A stretch of 64,000 nucleotides of DNA from positions 62,001 to 126,000 of the forward strand of contig NZ_WUEH01000004.1 of assembly GCF_010468615.1 (NCBI RefSeq), written 5' to 3'. Position 1 is the first letter of the stretch. The number at the start of each line of letters is the position of its first letter. Source of the stretch: Pseudodesulfovibrio sp. JC047 (GTDB taxonomy: Bacteria; Desulfobacterota; Desulfovibrionia; Desulfovibrionales; Desulfovibrionaceae). Below, one piece after another: positions 44,190 to 52,750 of this stretch. The notes beneath the pieces were generated by a model, which saw only the letters and a list, made by a program, of their open reading frames with translations, searched no databases and was not told the DNA's origin. Both the position numbers and the translations under genes were made by a program.

Positions 44190-45445
44190 CTACCCCGTCT
44201 CCATTGCTCACTTTCAATTTTCCACGTATTCCCGTCCGGGGTCAGAACCAGGGTTTTCCGTCCGATATCACTGTACCCGTCCTCGCTTTCAAAAATCTGA
44301 CGAAATGCGACTTCGAGTCCCTTGGGGTGTTGGGTCACTATCACACCATCAATATCAACCTTAACAGGAGCTTTGGTGGCCCACAATCTCTTTTTATAGT
44401 TGGTAATGGCCTGCACGCCTCGCCGATTTCCCTGAACGGCCCGAGCGGTGTAGAACCGCCCGTATCCATCGAGATCCCGGGCAAGCCATGCGGTACGCCA
44501 TTCCATGACCAACGTGCGAATTTCGGCATTTTTCGAGGCAATATATTTGTCTTTGAGATCTTCGGATGCCGGGACATATTCTCGCCCGACAATGCGCCAT
44601 TTCCCGGATGTATCCTTTTGCCAATAGAACCGTTTGCCGGTGGTCGAAGCCATGCCCGGTGCACGGTAATACTGGTCAAACCATGTCACCCAATACCCGG
44701 GACCAGGGACGGCCCGGACATTCCCCACCATGACCTGAATCCATGCCAACCGAGAAAAAATCCCTCGTTTGCGGTCCACGAAATGGGTAAAATCCGTTCC
44801 CTCGCTCGCGGTCATCAGATCGATATTGTAATGGTCGAAAAAACTTTCGTCCCGACGCTGCCAATCAGTGGCCCAGGCTTCCAATTCTCGGCCCAGAATC
44901 AATGCAGTGGCTTCACTTTCACCCGGAGCCTGCGTCCAGTCCAGATCCCTGGCAATGACAACCGGTGTCCCGTAGGCCGATTCTCCGGCCACATTTTCCA
45001 TGTCCGGAACTTTGAGAGCCACGCACCCACGCGTATCACGAGGCACAAAGGTCTTGCCCCGCCCATGGAGCCAGATGCCGTTTCCGGTCTTGCCATTGAT
45101 TCGATCAATAGGGTTGGGATAATTCAATGAATAGGCGATGTCACCGTACAAATCCCAATCGAGTTTGCGATTGATACGATGACCGATGAAATACACGCCT
45201 TCGGGCGTCCGCAGATCGCCCTCAACAAACTTGTCACCGATAGACTGCCCGGTGGTGCAGGGAAAACGAAAGACCTCATGCAACGGGCTTTTGCGTTCCA
45301 ACATAATCAATTCCTGGCCCTGCTTGTCCACGGCGATGAGCCGCTCAGGGCCAAACGAGTGCGAAGAGAGGGTGGGATTCCACCCTTCGGCAATCGCCAT
45401 ATTCACAGACATGACCAATGTCAGAACAACAAAAAGTATGCGCAT
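44186..45445 (-). CDS. Csd6-like L,D-peptidase (YkuD domain plus NTF2-like tail)
   Basis: Exported 419-residue protein: signal peptide MRILFVVLTLVMSVNMAIA, an L,D-transpeptidase domain with catalytic His127-Gly and RG-Cys141 (GIWLHGRGK...DTRGCVAL), then a C-terminal NTF2-like domain (MEWRTAWLARDLDGYGRFY) as in H. pylori Csd6 and Campylobacter Pgp2. Those proteins act as L,D-carboxypeptidases on tetrapeptides, giving the tripeptide substrate of Csd4. The gene is coupled to the coiled-coil gene and then csd4-like, in the order of the reactions. It lies 61 bp after pyrE, possibly in the same transcript. Confidence 0.86.
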   Translation of the reverse strand: MRILFVVLTLVMSVNMAIAEGWNPTLSSHSFGPERLIAVDKQGQELIMLERKSPLHEVFRFPCTTGQSIGDKFVEGDLRTPEGVYFIGHRINRKLDWDLYGDIAYSLNYPNPIDRINGKTGNGIWLHGRGKTFVPRDTRGCVALKVPDMENVAGESAYGTPVVIARDLDWTQAPGESEATALILGRELEAWATDWQRRDESFFDHYNIDLMTASEGTDFTHFVDRKRGIFSRLAWIQVMVGNVRAVPGPGYWVTWFDQYYRAPGMASTTGKRFYWQKDTSGKWRIVGREYVPASEDLKDKYIASKNAEIRTLVMEWRTAWLARDLDGYGRFYTARAVQGNRRGVQAITNYKKRLWATKAPVKVDIDGVIVTQHPKGLEVAFRQIFESEDGYSDIGRKTLVLTPDGNTWKIESEQWRRGR

Positions 45446-45506
45446 GGATCTAAACCCAATCCTCCCACGATTTCTCCGAACCAGGCAGCCTCACGGATAC
45501 GCCGGT

Positions 45507-46064
45507 CTACTGTCCGGCGGTCAATAATTCCTGACGGGTAAAGATGGAACTCAATTCAAGCCCAGCTTCCTTGAGCCGTGCTCGACCGCCCTCTTCCCTA
45601 TCCAGGACCGCAAGAACACCGACGATCTCCAATCCGGCATCGCGCACACGCTCGGCGGCCGTGGCCAAAGTTCCCCCGGTGGTACACACGTCTTCCAGCA
45701 GGACAACCTTGTCTCCCTTGCTGAAATTCGCCAAGCCTTCAAGGTACTGATTGGTTCCATGCCCCTTGGACTTCTTGCGAATGATAAAACCGGGCAGTGG
45801 ACGTCCCTCAATATGCGAAACAACCGTCACGCTACTGATGAGCGGATCGGCTCCAAGCGTCATGCCGCCAACACCATGCACGTCGAAATCCTTGAGCATT
45901 TCAAGAAACAGCCGCCCGATCAGATACCCACCTTCAGGGTGGAGAGCGGTCTGTTTGCAATCAAAATAATATTCACTTTTCTTGCCGGAAGTCAGTGTGA
46001 AATCGCCCTCTTTGTACGAGAGTTCAAGCAACAACTTTGCAAGTTTGGACTTCAATTCTTTCAT
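45507..46064 (-). CDS. pyrE: orotate phosphoribosyltransferase
   Basis: Forms OMP from orotate and PRPP in pyrimidine synthesis. The PRPP motif VVLLEDVCTTGGT, the N-terminal SGKKSEYYFDCK and the catalytic-loop Lys pair in IRKKSKGHG are present. 185 residues, usual. ATG 46064 directly follows the purB stop codon, with GAGGGGGA inside the purB end as RBS, so the two are cotranslated. Confidence 0.96.
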   Translation of the reverse strand: MKELKSKLAKLLLELSYKEGDFTLTSGKKSEYYFDCKQTALHPEGGYLIGRLFLEMLKDFDVHGVGGMTLGADPLISSVTVVSHIEGRPLPGFIIRKKSKGHGTNQYLEGLANFSKGDKVVLLEDVCTTGGTLATAAERVRDAGLEIVGVLAVLDREEGGRARLKEAGLELSSIFTRQELLTAGQ

Positions 46065-47363
46065 CTAATCCCCCTCAAAGACACGGCTGAATACCACATC
46101 CTCATAGCGTTTGTAATACGAAGGGTCGAAGGCTTCGTCAAGGTCGTTCGTCGCAAGATGCTTATTTACTTCGGCATCCACACGAATTTCGTCTTCAAAC
46201 TGCAACCGGTTTTCCCAGCACCGCAGGGCGACCTTCTGCACCATTTCATAGGCTTGTTGACGCTTCAGGCCAGTGGCGATCAGCTTGTTGAGAATTCGTT
46301 GTGAATAGAAAAGACCAAATGATCCCATAAGATTCCGCTGAATACTTTCTTCCTTGACCACCAACCGTTCCAACACGCCGGACATGCGATGCAGCATGTA
46401 ATCCATCAGAGCGGTGGTATCGGGCATAATCACACGTTCCACTGAAGAGTGGGAAATATCGCGTTCATGCCACAAAGCCTGATTTTCCATGGCAGCCATG
46501 GAATTCGAACGAATCAGTCGAGCCAGTCCACACATGTTTTCCGCAGAAATCGGATTCTTTTTATGCGGCATGGCCGAAGAACCCTTTTGGCCCTTGGTGA
46601 AGCCTTCTTCAACTTCCGAAACCTCGGTGCGCTGCAAGTGGCGAAGCTCAAGACCAAGCCGCTCGATACCGCCGGCCATCATTGCCAGTGAGGTAAAGAA
46701 CTGCGCGTACCGGTCCCGCTGGACGATCTGAGTGGAATGAGGATCGGCCTTGAGCCCAAGAATGGCGCACGCTTTTTCTTCCAGCTCAGGGCTGAGATGG
46801 GCAAAGGTGCCGACTGCGCCGGACAGCTTGCCGACACGGATATTCTCACGGGCCGCGTCAAAACGTTCCTTGTGGCGCGTGAATTCGGCGTAAAAACCGG
46901 CAAATTTCAAACCATAGGTGGTTGGTTCGGCATGAATGCCATGTGTGCGCCCCATGCAGATCAGGCCCTTGTGCTTGTGAGCCAGCTCGTCCAACACGTT
47001 CAAAATGCGGTCCACGCCTTCGGAGAGGATGGCACCGGCTCTGGTCAGCAACACGCCATTGGCCGTGTCCACAATGTCCGAAGACGTACAACCGAGATGG
47101 ATGTATCGGGAACTTGGGCCGACTTTTTCCTCGACAGCCGACAAAAAGGCGATCACATCGTGCTTTGTCGTTTCTTCGATTTCCAAGATACGGTCCAGAT
47201 CAAAATCAGCCTTTGCATGAATTTCATCACAGACATCCTGAGGGACCTTGCCGAGTTCGGCCCACCCCTTGGTCACGGCCAACTCCACTTCAAGCCAGAC
47301 CCTGAATTTATTTTCAAGGGTCCACAACTCTCTCATCCCGGGTCGGGAATACCGTTCAAGCAT
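46065..47363 (-). CDS. purB: adenylosuccinate lyase
   Basis: Purine-synthesis enzyme that removes fumarate from SAICAR and adenylosuccinate. The fumarase/ASL signature SSAMPHKKNPI, the catalytic His region GRTHGIHAEPT and the start MLERYSRPGMRELWTLENKF identify it. 432 residues, usual. First gene of a minus-strand series purB-pyrE-(csd6-like)-(coiled coil)-(csd4-like) that has no obvious terminator before 41745. Confidence 0.96.
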   Translation of the reverse strand: MLERYSRPGMRELWTLENKFRVWLEVELAVTKGWAELGKVPQDVCDEIHAKADFDLDRILEIEETTKHDVIAFLSAVEEKVGPSSRYIHLGCTSSDIVDTANGVLLTRAGAILSEGVDRILNVLDELAHKHKGLICMGRTHGIHAEPTTYGLKFAGFYAEFTRHKERFDAARENIRVGKLSGAVGTFAHLSPELEEKACAILGLKADPHSTQIVQRDRYAQFFTSLAMMAGGIERLGLELRHLQRTEVSEVEEGFTKGQKGSSAMPHKKNPISAENMCGLARLIRSNSMAAMENQALWHERDISHSSVERVIMPDTTALMDYMLHRMSGVLERLVVKEESIQRNLMGSFGLFYSQRILNKLIATGLKRQQAYEMVQKVALRCWENRLQFEDEIRVDAEVNKHLATNDLDEAFDPSYYKRYEDVVFSRVFEGD

Positions 47364-47396
47364 GATATTTCTCGCTTCGTTGAATGTCTTTATTAC

Positions 47397-47431
47397 AATA
47401 CAACCACATTAGAGCAATATGGTTGTGTATT
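47397..47431. promoter_or_regulatory. dyad upstream of purB
   Basis: AATACAACCA and TGGTTGTGTATT form an inverted repeat with a 2-nt insertion, 34-68 bp upstream of the purB start. It could be an operator or a leader hairpin; no known consensus recognised. Confidence 0.3.
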
Positions 47432-47451
47432 TCAAGGTCGGAGAGACCATG

Positions 47452-47475
47452 AAAAAAGGCAGCCGGAGCTGCCTT
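47452..47475 (-). terminator. rho-independent terminator of fmdB
   Basis: AAGGCAGC/GCTGCCTT 8-bp stem with tetraloop; on the minus strand it is followed by six T, 8 bp past the fmdB stop. Confidence 0.9.
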
Positions 47476-47482
47476 GCATGTC

Positions 47483-47797
47483 TTAGGATGCGGACCCAGC
47501 AGAAGACGAATCCGAGGCAGCATTCGTCTGAGCGGGTGTTGAATCGACTGTGGTCGAAGAATCACCATCGCCCCCGCAGGACGGACGTTGCGCCTCGCCC
47601 GGCTTGGACCCGGATTTTGGCGCCCCATATCCATCGGCATACCAACCGGAACCTTTGAGGTGAAAAGAGCTGTGAGAAATAAGTCGTTTGGACTTTCCCC
47701 CACAGTGTGGACACGGAAATTCCTTCTCTTCAAAACCAGACTGCCATTCTTCAAAAACGAATTGACAATCCTCACATTGATACTCGTAAATAGGCAT
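47483..47797 (-). CDS. FmdB-family zinc-ribbon protein
   Basis: 104 residues starting MPIYEYQCEDCQFVFEEWQ with a second CPHC pair, i.e. the FmdB/CxxC_CxxC_SSSS zinc ribbon. The C-terminal third is a low-complexity Ser/Ala/Thr/Asp tail. The family name comes from a proposed formamidase regulator, but the function is not established. It has its own terminator. Confidence 0.9.
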   Translation of the reverse strand: MPIYEYQCEDCQFVFEEWQSGFEEKEFPCPHCGGKSKRLISHSSFHLKGSGWYADGYGAPKSGSKPGEAQRPSCGGDGDSSTTVDSTPAQTNAASDSSSAGSAS

Positions 47798-47957
47798 GAC
47801 GCAAATTCTTCACTCTAAAGATTATATACAACTGGGATTCGAGTGATTCCCCACAGATGAATTGACAGCCGAAAAGACACCATAAGCATGATTCGACCAC
47901 GCCAATGGAAACTTTACGGTGTCAACACGACAATGATCGCCCGCAAGGGCAATCGAG

Positions 47958-48068
47958 TTAGGCTTTAGCGGCCTTGGCTTCTTTGACAGCGGCCTTGATA
48001 GCTTTTTTGCGACGTTGACGTTTCCGATCCAATTCTTTTTTCCGTTCGTGCTTCTTGTGACGTGCCAT
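47958..48068 (-). CDS. 36-residue Lys/Arg-rich protein
   Basis: Small gene with a strong RBS (AAGGAGAG four bases before ATG 48068). The product starts MARHKKHERKKELDRKRQRR and ends with Ala/Lys-rich helix KEAKAAKA; about half the residues are Lys or Arg. Predicted as one long basic helix, it may bind RNA, the ribosome or DNA. I do not recognise a named family. Intact RBS, start, stop and clear amino-acid bias make a chance frame unlikely. Confidence 0.75.
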   Translation of the reverse strand: MARHKKHERKKELDRKRQRRKKAIKAAVKEAKAAKA

Positions 48069-48243
48069 AATGCTCTCCTTGATATTTCAGCCCGATAAGG
48101 CTTTTCTTTATTGCAAGCCGCACTTCATATACCAATCATCGCGGCTTTGTCTACCCCTGCGGCCCGCGATTTCCCCTTGACTCGATCCCCCAGGATGTCC
48201 ATATTTCCCATCCAAAGACACTAACCCAATGAAGGATAGACGA

Positions 48244-48747
48244 ATGATTCGAAGCGTGAGTGTGAAAAATGCGGTCAAGGACACCCTTGAGGTTTTCCAA
48301 TTCGACCAGTGGCTCAGGTTCTACTTCGTGGTGGAAAAAGGTGAAGAACTCTGGATCGAAATCCCCGATGATACATTGGCCGAGATCAAGAAGGATCACC
48401 CCGCCTTGTACGGCTTTGCCGACATGGTCAACAACGCGGTCACCGATTACAAACGGTCTCAGGAAAATGTCTGTTCCTACGTGGCAGCCCGATTGGACGG
48501 CCAAAAATACGAATCGACCGTCCTCCCCCAGGTCTTTGACAACGCAACATTCAAGGTTGAAATGTACATTTTCAATGTCTGGTTGAAAATGCATGAAAAA
48601 ATCCTTGATGAAGATTCTCTGGATTTCAATGGCTGGCTGAAAATCTACACTGAATGGAATGCGCTGGACGAAGTGACTGAATACAGGTCAAAACTGCTGA
48701 ACAGCGGCACAGACCCGCAATTCCCGTCCTGCGAAACCACCCAATAA
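48244..48747 (+). CDS. hypothetical protein, 167 residues
   Basis: Not recognised. A soluble, acidic protein without signal peptide (FQFDQWLRFYFVVEKGEELWIEIPD at the N-terminal side; aromatic-rich). ATG 48229 is followed by AAGGA at 48232-48236, which fits as RBS for ATG 48244, so the shorter form (MIRSVSVKN) is preferred. It ends before a strong terminator and stands alone. Confidence 0.8.
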   Translation: MIRSVSVKNAVKDTLEVFQFDQWLRFYFVVEKGEELWIEIPDDTLAEIKKDHPALYGFADMVNNAVTDYKRSQENVCSYVAARLDGQKYESTVLPQVFDNATFKVEMYIFNVWLKMHEKILDEDSLDFNGWLKIYTEWNALDEVTEYRSKLLNSGTDPQFPSCETTQ

Positions 48748-48765
48748 TCCAAAACTGACTCGATC

Positions 48766-48799
48766 AAGCCCCCATGACCATCCGGCCATGGGGGCTTTG
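48766..48799. terminator. strong terminator after the 167-residue gene
   Basis: AAGCCCCCATG/CATGGGGGCTT 11-bp perfect stem, 10-nt loop, T-rich end, 18 bp after the stop. Could work from both sides. Confidence 0.92.
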
Positions 48800-48899
48800 T
48801 CATGGGATATCAACCCCACTGAAATTCAATTCGAGTCGTCCCCTTGCTCCTTTCTGCTGCAAACACGGTCACGGCGTTGAACATTCGAGACCAGAACCG

Positions 48900-49490
48900 T
48901 CAATACCGAATAGGATCATCAAGATACAACGAAAGCACCGCTGTATCGAGCACCTTCTGCATATGCTTCTCACCAGGGGCCAGGTATCCCACAAAGGTCA
49001 ACATGCCTTTGCGGGTGTACACGATATAGGTCAGACCAAGGAGTGCATGTTTCCCCCGTCCGATGGTTGTCTCGATACGAAGAACCTTTTTCTCTTTGTA
49101 GTATGTGGCGTTTTTCAAGACCACACTATCCGCATCATCCGCCGAATCCAACGGGGATTGGCGCAATGATCGGACAATATAATTGTTGAAATTCGAAATG
49201 TCCGCAGGACGCATTTTCCGACCGGGTTTGACTTCCACCAAAAGACGGCACCCCTCTCCCAGCTCAGGAGTCATGTACCCGGCCACCCAATGGGATGTCA
49301 GCCCCTGTATAGGCAAGGGGCGGCACTGCTCTCCGGCACGTTCCAAATCACGGGACGACGCCACAGTCCATCCCTTTGGCAACCAAATTGTATAGCCTAT
49401 ATCTTTGTTATAATAAGGCAAAGAAGCAATGGCGGGCGAAACGCACACACTGAGCAGACACAGAACGGCAAGGACAAAAATTCGACGCAT
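48900..49490 (-). CDS. secreted protein of unknown function
   Basis: 196 residues with a signal peptide (MRRIFVLAVLCLLSVCVSPAIA). The mature start LPYYNKDIGYTIWLPKGWTVAS resembles the beta-strand opening of PsbP/DUF1795-like domains that begin with a 'GYxIxxPxGW' strand; the rest fits an alpha/beta fold. ATG 49490 is chosen over 49508 because GGGGAA lies upstream and the signal peptide starts there. Function unknown. Confidence 0.78.
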   Translation of the reverse strand: MRRIFVLAVLCLLSVCVSPAIASLPYYNKDIGYTIWLPKGWTVASSRDLERAGEQCRPLPIQGLTSHWVAGYMTPELGEGCRLLVEVKPGRKMRPADISNFNNYIVRSLRQSPLDSADDADSVVLKNATYYKEKKVLRIETTIGRGKHALLGLTYIVYTRKGMLTFVGYLAPGEKHMQKVLDTAVLSLYLDDPIRY

Positions 49491-49661
49491 GGAGTTCCCC
49501 TGCTTCACGGTTGAGAAGCTGCTTGAGTAGGGGGAGACCCTATCTTGGAGACCTCAAAATAACAACCCCGAGCAAGGGACAAAAACCAGATTCTCCCCTT
49601 TTCATACACCCCGAAATCACGTACAGGATGGATATACATATATCCTATTTCGGAGGACGCC

Positions 49662-49934
49662 ATGAAGAGTTACAAATGCATTGTCGAAGGCGAAGTGGCT
49701 GGCGGCCGTTTCCAATCCTGGGTTCGATCGGCGGCTGAAACTTTGGAACTGACCGGCTGGGTTCGCAACATCGCGGACAAAAAAGCGGAAATATTGGTTC
49801 AAGGCAATGTGGAGGCCTACGCCATTTTTCGCGAACAGCTCATGAACGAAGCCCCCATTGTCAATAAAGGCACCATTTCCTGTTCTGCGCTGGACTATGA
49901 CAAAACATACACCACATTTGAAACACGGGGTTGA
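49662..49934 (+). CDS. acylphosphatase-like protein lacking the catalytic arginine
   Basis: 90 residues with the acylphosphatase outline (strand-loop start CIVEGEVAGGRFQSWVRSAA, then LTGWVRNIADKKAEILVQG). The catalytic Asn36 (WVRN) is kept, but the loop normally GxVQGVGFR reads GEVAGGRFQ, so the phosphate-binding Arg is Gln18, while an Arg sits two residues earlier. Either the neighbouring Arg takes over or the protein is not an acylphosphatase any more. RBS GGAGG; own terminator downstream. Confidence 0.85.
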   Translation: MKSYKCIVEGEVAGGRFQSWVRSAAETLELTGWVRNIADKKAEILVQGNVEAYAIFREQLMNEAPIVNKGTISCSALDYDKTYTTFETRG

Positions 49935-49973
49935 TAGAGAAAAGGCCGGACTGCCTGTCCCCCTGTCACCCCC

Positions 49974-50006
49974 AAGGCCGTCGTGCGATTTCGCGATGGC
50001 CTTTTT
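49974..50006 (+). terminator. terminator after the acylphosphatase-like gene
   Basis: AAGGCC ... GGCCTT stem, extended by partial pairing of GTCG...CGCGAT, followed by TTT. Lies 40 bp past the stop. Confidence 0.8.
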
Positions 50007-50142
50007 CGTGCCTGAAGAATTCGATCAGATGCCATCCTTACACAACAAATCCGACGCTATCCCGAGCTTGCATCCAATGAACCCCTTGGTATAAGAAAAG
50101 GTTCTGTTCCGCCAAACATCGGAGACTCTGGAGAGACCGCAC

Positions 50143-51099
50143 ATGAGCGACACCAATATTCTGCTCGAATCGGGCACCAATGAACTCGAAATCGTCGAAT
50201 TCTTTCTTGACGACAAACGCCCCAACAGCAAATACCGTGGATATTACGGCATCAACGTGGCCAAGGTCCTTGAAATTCTCCAGATGCCGGAACTCACGGA
50301 AATGCCGGACGTCACACACGAGGCGGTTCTGGGCGCCTTTAATCTGCGCAATGAAATCATTCCACTCATTGATCTGGCTCACTGGCTCGGCAAAGACCGG
50401 CTGCCATCCGAAGCACCCAAGGTCATTGTCACGGAATTCAATCGGACCAAAAGTGCCTTTCTGGTGTCCGGCGTGACTCGAATCCACCGGATCAACTGGC
50501 AGGAGGTGGAAGCCCCCACCAAGTACGTCTCATCGTTGACAGCCAATTCCATCACCGGCGTTGTCAAATTCACCAACCGGATCATTTTCATCCTGGACAT
50601 GGAAAAAATATGCATGGAATTGAATCCCGATACGGTTCCTGTCACAGACGTCACCGACACCGTCAAACAACAACTTGCCCAAAAAAAGCCTCGATTGCTT
50701 CTGGCAGACGACTCGAATATGGCCCGAAAAATGATCGCCAAGATTCTGTCCGAATCAGGATTTCGCGTTCACACCGAAGAGAATGGCGAACAGGCGTGGC
50801 AGTACCTGCAAACCATCAAGGCCAAGGCTGAAAAAGATAGACAACCTGTGACCAACTCTATAAATGCGATAGTTTCCGACATTGAAATGCCTGCCATGGA
50901 TGGACACAGCCTGACCAAAGCGATCAAGGAAGACCCCGTTCTCAAGGGATTGCCGGTTATCCTGTGTTCTTCGATCATTACGGAGACACTGCATCACAAA
51001 GGAATTGCCGTGGGGGCTGACGATCAAGTCTCCAAGGCCGAACTGGGGGAACTTGTCCCCAGAGTCTATAAACTGCTCGAACCGGGACGGCAGGCCTGA
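50143..51099 (+). CDS. cheV: CheV chemotaxis coupling protein (CheW-receiver)
   Basis: 318 residues: CheW-like domain (about 10-165; YGINVAKVLEILQMPELTEMP and GAFNLRNEIIPLIDL) that couples chemoreceptors to CheA, followed by a receiver (about 182-310; LLADDSNMARK, phospho-acceptor in VSDIEMPAMDG, LCSSIIT, KAELGEL). The usual Lys near the end of beta5 is in VSKAELG. RBS GGAGAG. No other che gene is nearby. The start of the DUF885 gene follows 28 bp later. Confidence 0.93.
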   Translation: MSDTNILLESGTNELEIVEFFLDDKRPNSKYRGYYGINVAKVLEILQMPELTEMPDVTHEAVLGAFNLRNEIIPLIDLAHWLGKDRLPSEAPKVIVTEFNRTKSAFLVSGVTRIHRINWQEVEAPTKYVSSLTANSITGVVKFTNRIIFILDMEKICMELNPDTVPVTDVTDTVKQQLAQKKPRLLLADDSNMARKMIAKILSESGFRVHTEENGEQAWQYLQTIKAKAEKDRQPVTNSINAIVSDIEMPAMDGHSLTKAIKEDPVLKGLPVILCSSIITETLHHKGIAVGADDQVSKAELGELVPRVYKLLEPGRQA

Positions 51100-51127
51100 G
51101 ACAGCCGACCCGAATGAGCGCACATAC

Positions 51128-52750
51128 ATGAAAGCAAAACTCGCAAAGAAATATTTCACCTATCTCGCCAAGCACTTCCCAATCATGTGTGCTTCGGGAC
51201 TTTTCCCGCTGGTCCCTCCTGCTGTCGAATCGGCCAAATGGCTCGACCGACTGGATGACTTTTCCCAAAAAGGTCTCGCAAAGCACACAAATGCATTGCG
51301 GCGTTTCACGGACGATTTCCGTATTGCAGCCTCCAAGGCGGAGACGCCTGAAGGAGCGGCTCAGGCCGAAGCCTTTGCCCTGAACGCCAATGGCGTCCTC
51401 ACGGAGCTGGACCGTATTCGTACCTGGGAAAAAGCACCCGAGATGTATCTGCATATCGCTTTTACCGGATTGGAACAGGCCGTCTGCTTTCCGGCAAAAA
51501 GTGAACGCATCCGACAAAAACGTTTTTTGAAACGTCTCAAAGAAGTCCCCCATCTGCTCGCCTGTGCACCAGCCAATATTGAAATGATAAGCGCAGCCAG
51601 CCGAGGCGAAGCACAGACCATCATCCGGGATTGTGCCCGGTATCTGACAGATCTGGGCAGCCAAACGCTCGGCCAGACCGGCAAGGCTCGCAAATTGCTG
51701 GATGAAGCATTGGTCAGTCTCAGGGACTATGACCGATTCGTCACCGCCTGCCCGGAAAATCCGGACGACCTTGGGCCGTCATTTTCGATCATGACCGAAA
51801 ACGTCCTCGGGTCCACACGAAGCCCTGACGAGATCTATGCCATGGCCGAAGAGGAATATAACAACCGGCTGGCATCCCTCCGCTGGTTCGAATCCAAGAT
51901 TGGCAAAGGAAAGACCTGGCGGGAACTCTACACCGAGTATCAGGGGCCGCCGACAGATGGCCTGGAAGCCATGGATCTCATTGTTCGCGAAATTCACCGA
52001 CTGCGCGGGTTCATGCAGGAATCCTCCCTGGCAAAAGTTTTTGCCGACACGGGATTGCGCATCGATCCCCACCCGGTGCATCTGGCCTCCACCCTGCGGC
52101 CCATCCATCTCGAACCGGCCCTCGGCGCATGGGACAACGAACCGTCCCGCTGCCACGTCAGTGCCCAACTGTTTTCTGGCCGGGGGTTTCGGGACGACCC
52201 GACCCAGCTGGCCCGGGCCAGAAAGGAATTTCCTTTCATGACCGCCATGCAGACGTATCCGGGTCGTCATCTGCTCCACTCGCAGCGGCGAGCATTGGGA
52301 GACGCGCCAATGGCGCACATCACCAACCCGCTTTTCACGGCTGGATGGCTGGCCTTTGCCGAAAATCTCATGGATGAACTCGGCTATCTGGAAATGCCGC
52401 TTGATCGCCTGACACATCACAAGCGGGGACTCTGTCGCGCGGCTCTGGCCATGGTCGATGCCGGATTGGCACGCGGATCACTGGATCAGAACACCTGCCT
52501 CTCCATTCTGGAAAAAGCCGGTTTCTCACACGAAGAAGGGTTACATCACGTCAAAACGATTCGCCTGACCCCTGCCCGACGGGCCATGCCCATTCTGGGA
52601 CTGTACGAAATCACGCGACTTCGAAAGAAATCCAGGATGGATCTCGGGACATTCTGTGCGGCACTCTTCGCCGAAGGACAGGTCTCGTTTGCCCGCATCG
52701 AAGAACGGGTGTGTGCGGCCAATCCTCGGGTTTCAAAGGAAGAAGATTAA
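51128..52750 (+). CDS. DUF885-family protein with lost metal motif
   Basis: 540 residues with the overall DUF885 pattern (RSPDEIYAMAEEEYNNRLASL, then LYTEYQGPPTDGLEAM). DUF885 members are metallopeptidase-like with HExxPGHH; the equivalent stretch here, residues 374-381, is MQTYPGRH. Three expected ligands or catalytic residues (His, Glu and the first His of the pair) are replaced, so peptidase activity is doubtful. ATG 51128 is after the cheV stop; the longer frame would overlap cheV. The stop overlaps the convergent HD-GYP stop on a TTAA palindrome. Confidence 0.78.
   Translation: MKAKLAKKYFTYLAKHFPIMCASGLFPLVPPAVESAKWLDRLDDFSQKGLAKHTNALRRFTDDFRIAASKAETPEGAAQAEAFALNANGVLTELDRIRTWEKAPEMYLHIAFTGLEQAVCFPAKSERIRQKRFLKRLKEVPHLLACAPANIEMISAASRGEAQTIIRDCARYLTDLGSQTLGQTGKARKLLDEALVSLRDYDRFVTACPENPDDLGPSFSIMTENVLGSTRSPDEIYAMAEEEYNNRLASLRWFESKIGKGKTWRELYTEYQGPPTDGLEAMDLIVREIHRLRGFMQESSLAKVFADTGLRIDPHPVHLASTLRPIHLEPALGAWDNEPSRCHVSAQLFSGRGFRDDPTQLARARKEFPFMTAMQTYPGRHLLHSQRRALGDAPMAHITNPLFTAGWLAFAENLMDELGYLEMPLDRLTHHKRGLCRAALAMVDAGLARGSLDQNTCLSILEKAGFSHEEGLHHVKTIRLTPARRAMPILGLYEITRLRKKSRMDLGTFCAALFAEGQVSFARIEERVCAANPRVSKEED

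Noticed and set aside
51884-51906. tRNA T-loop-like GGTTCGAATCC
   Set aside because: Lies inside the DUF885 coding sequence with no acceptor stem or anticodon arm around it.
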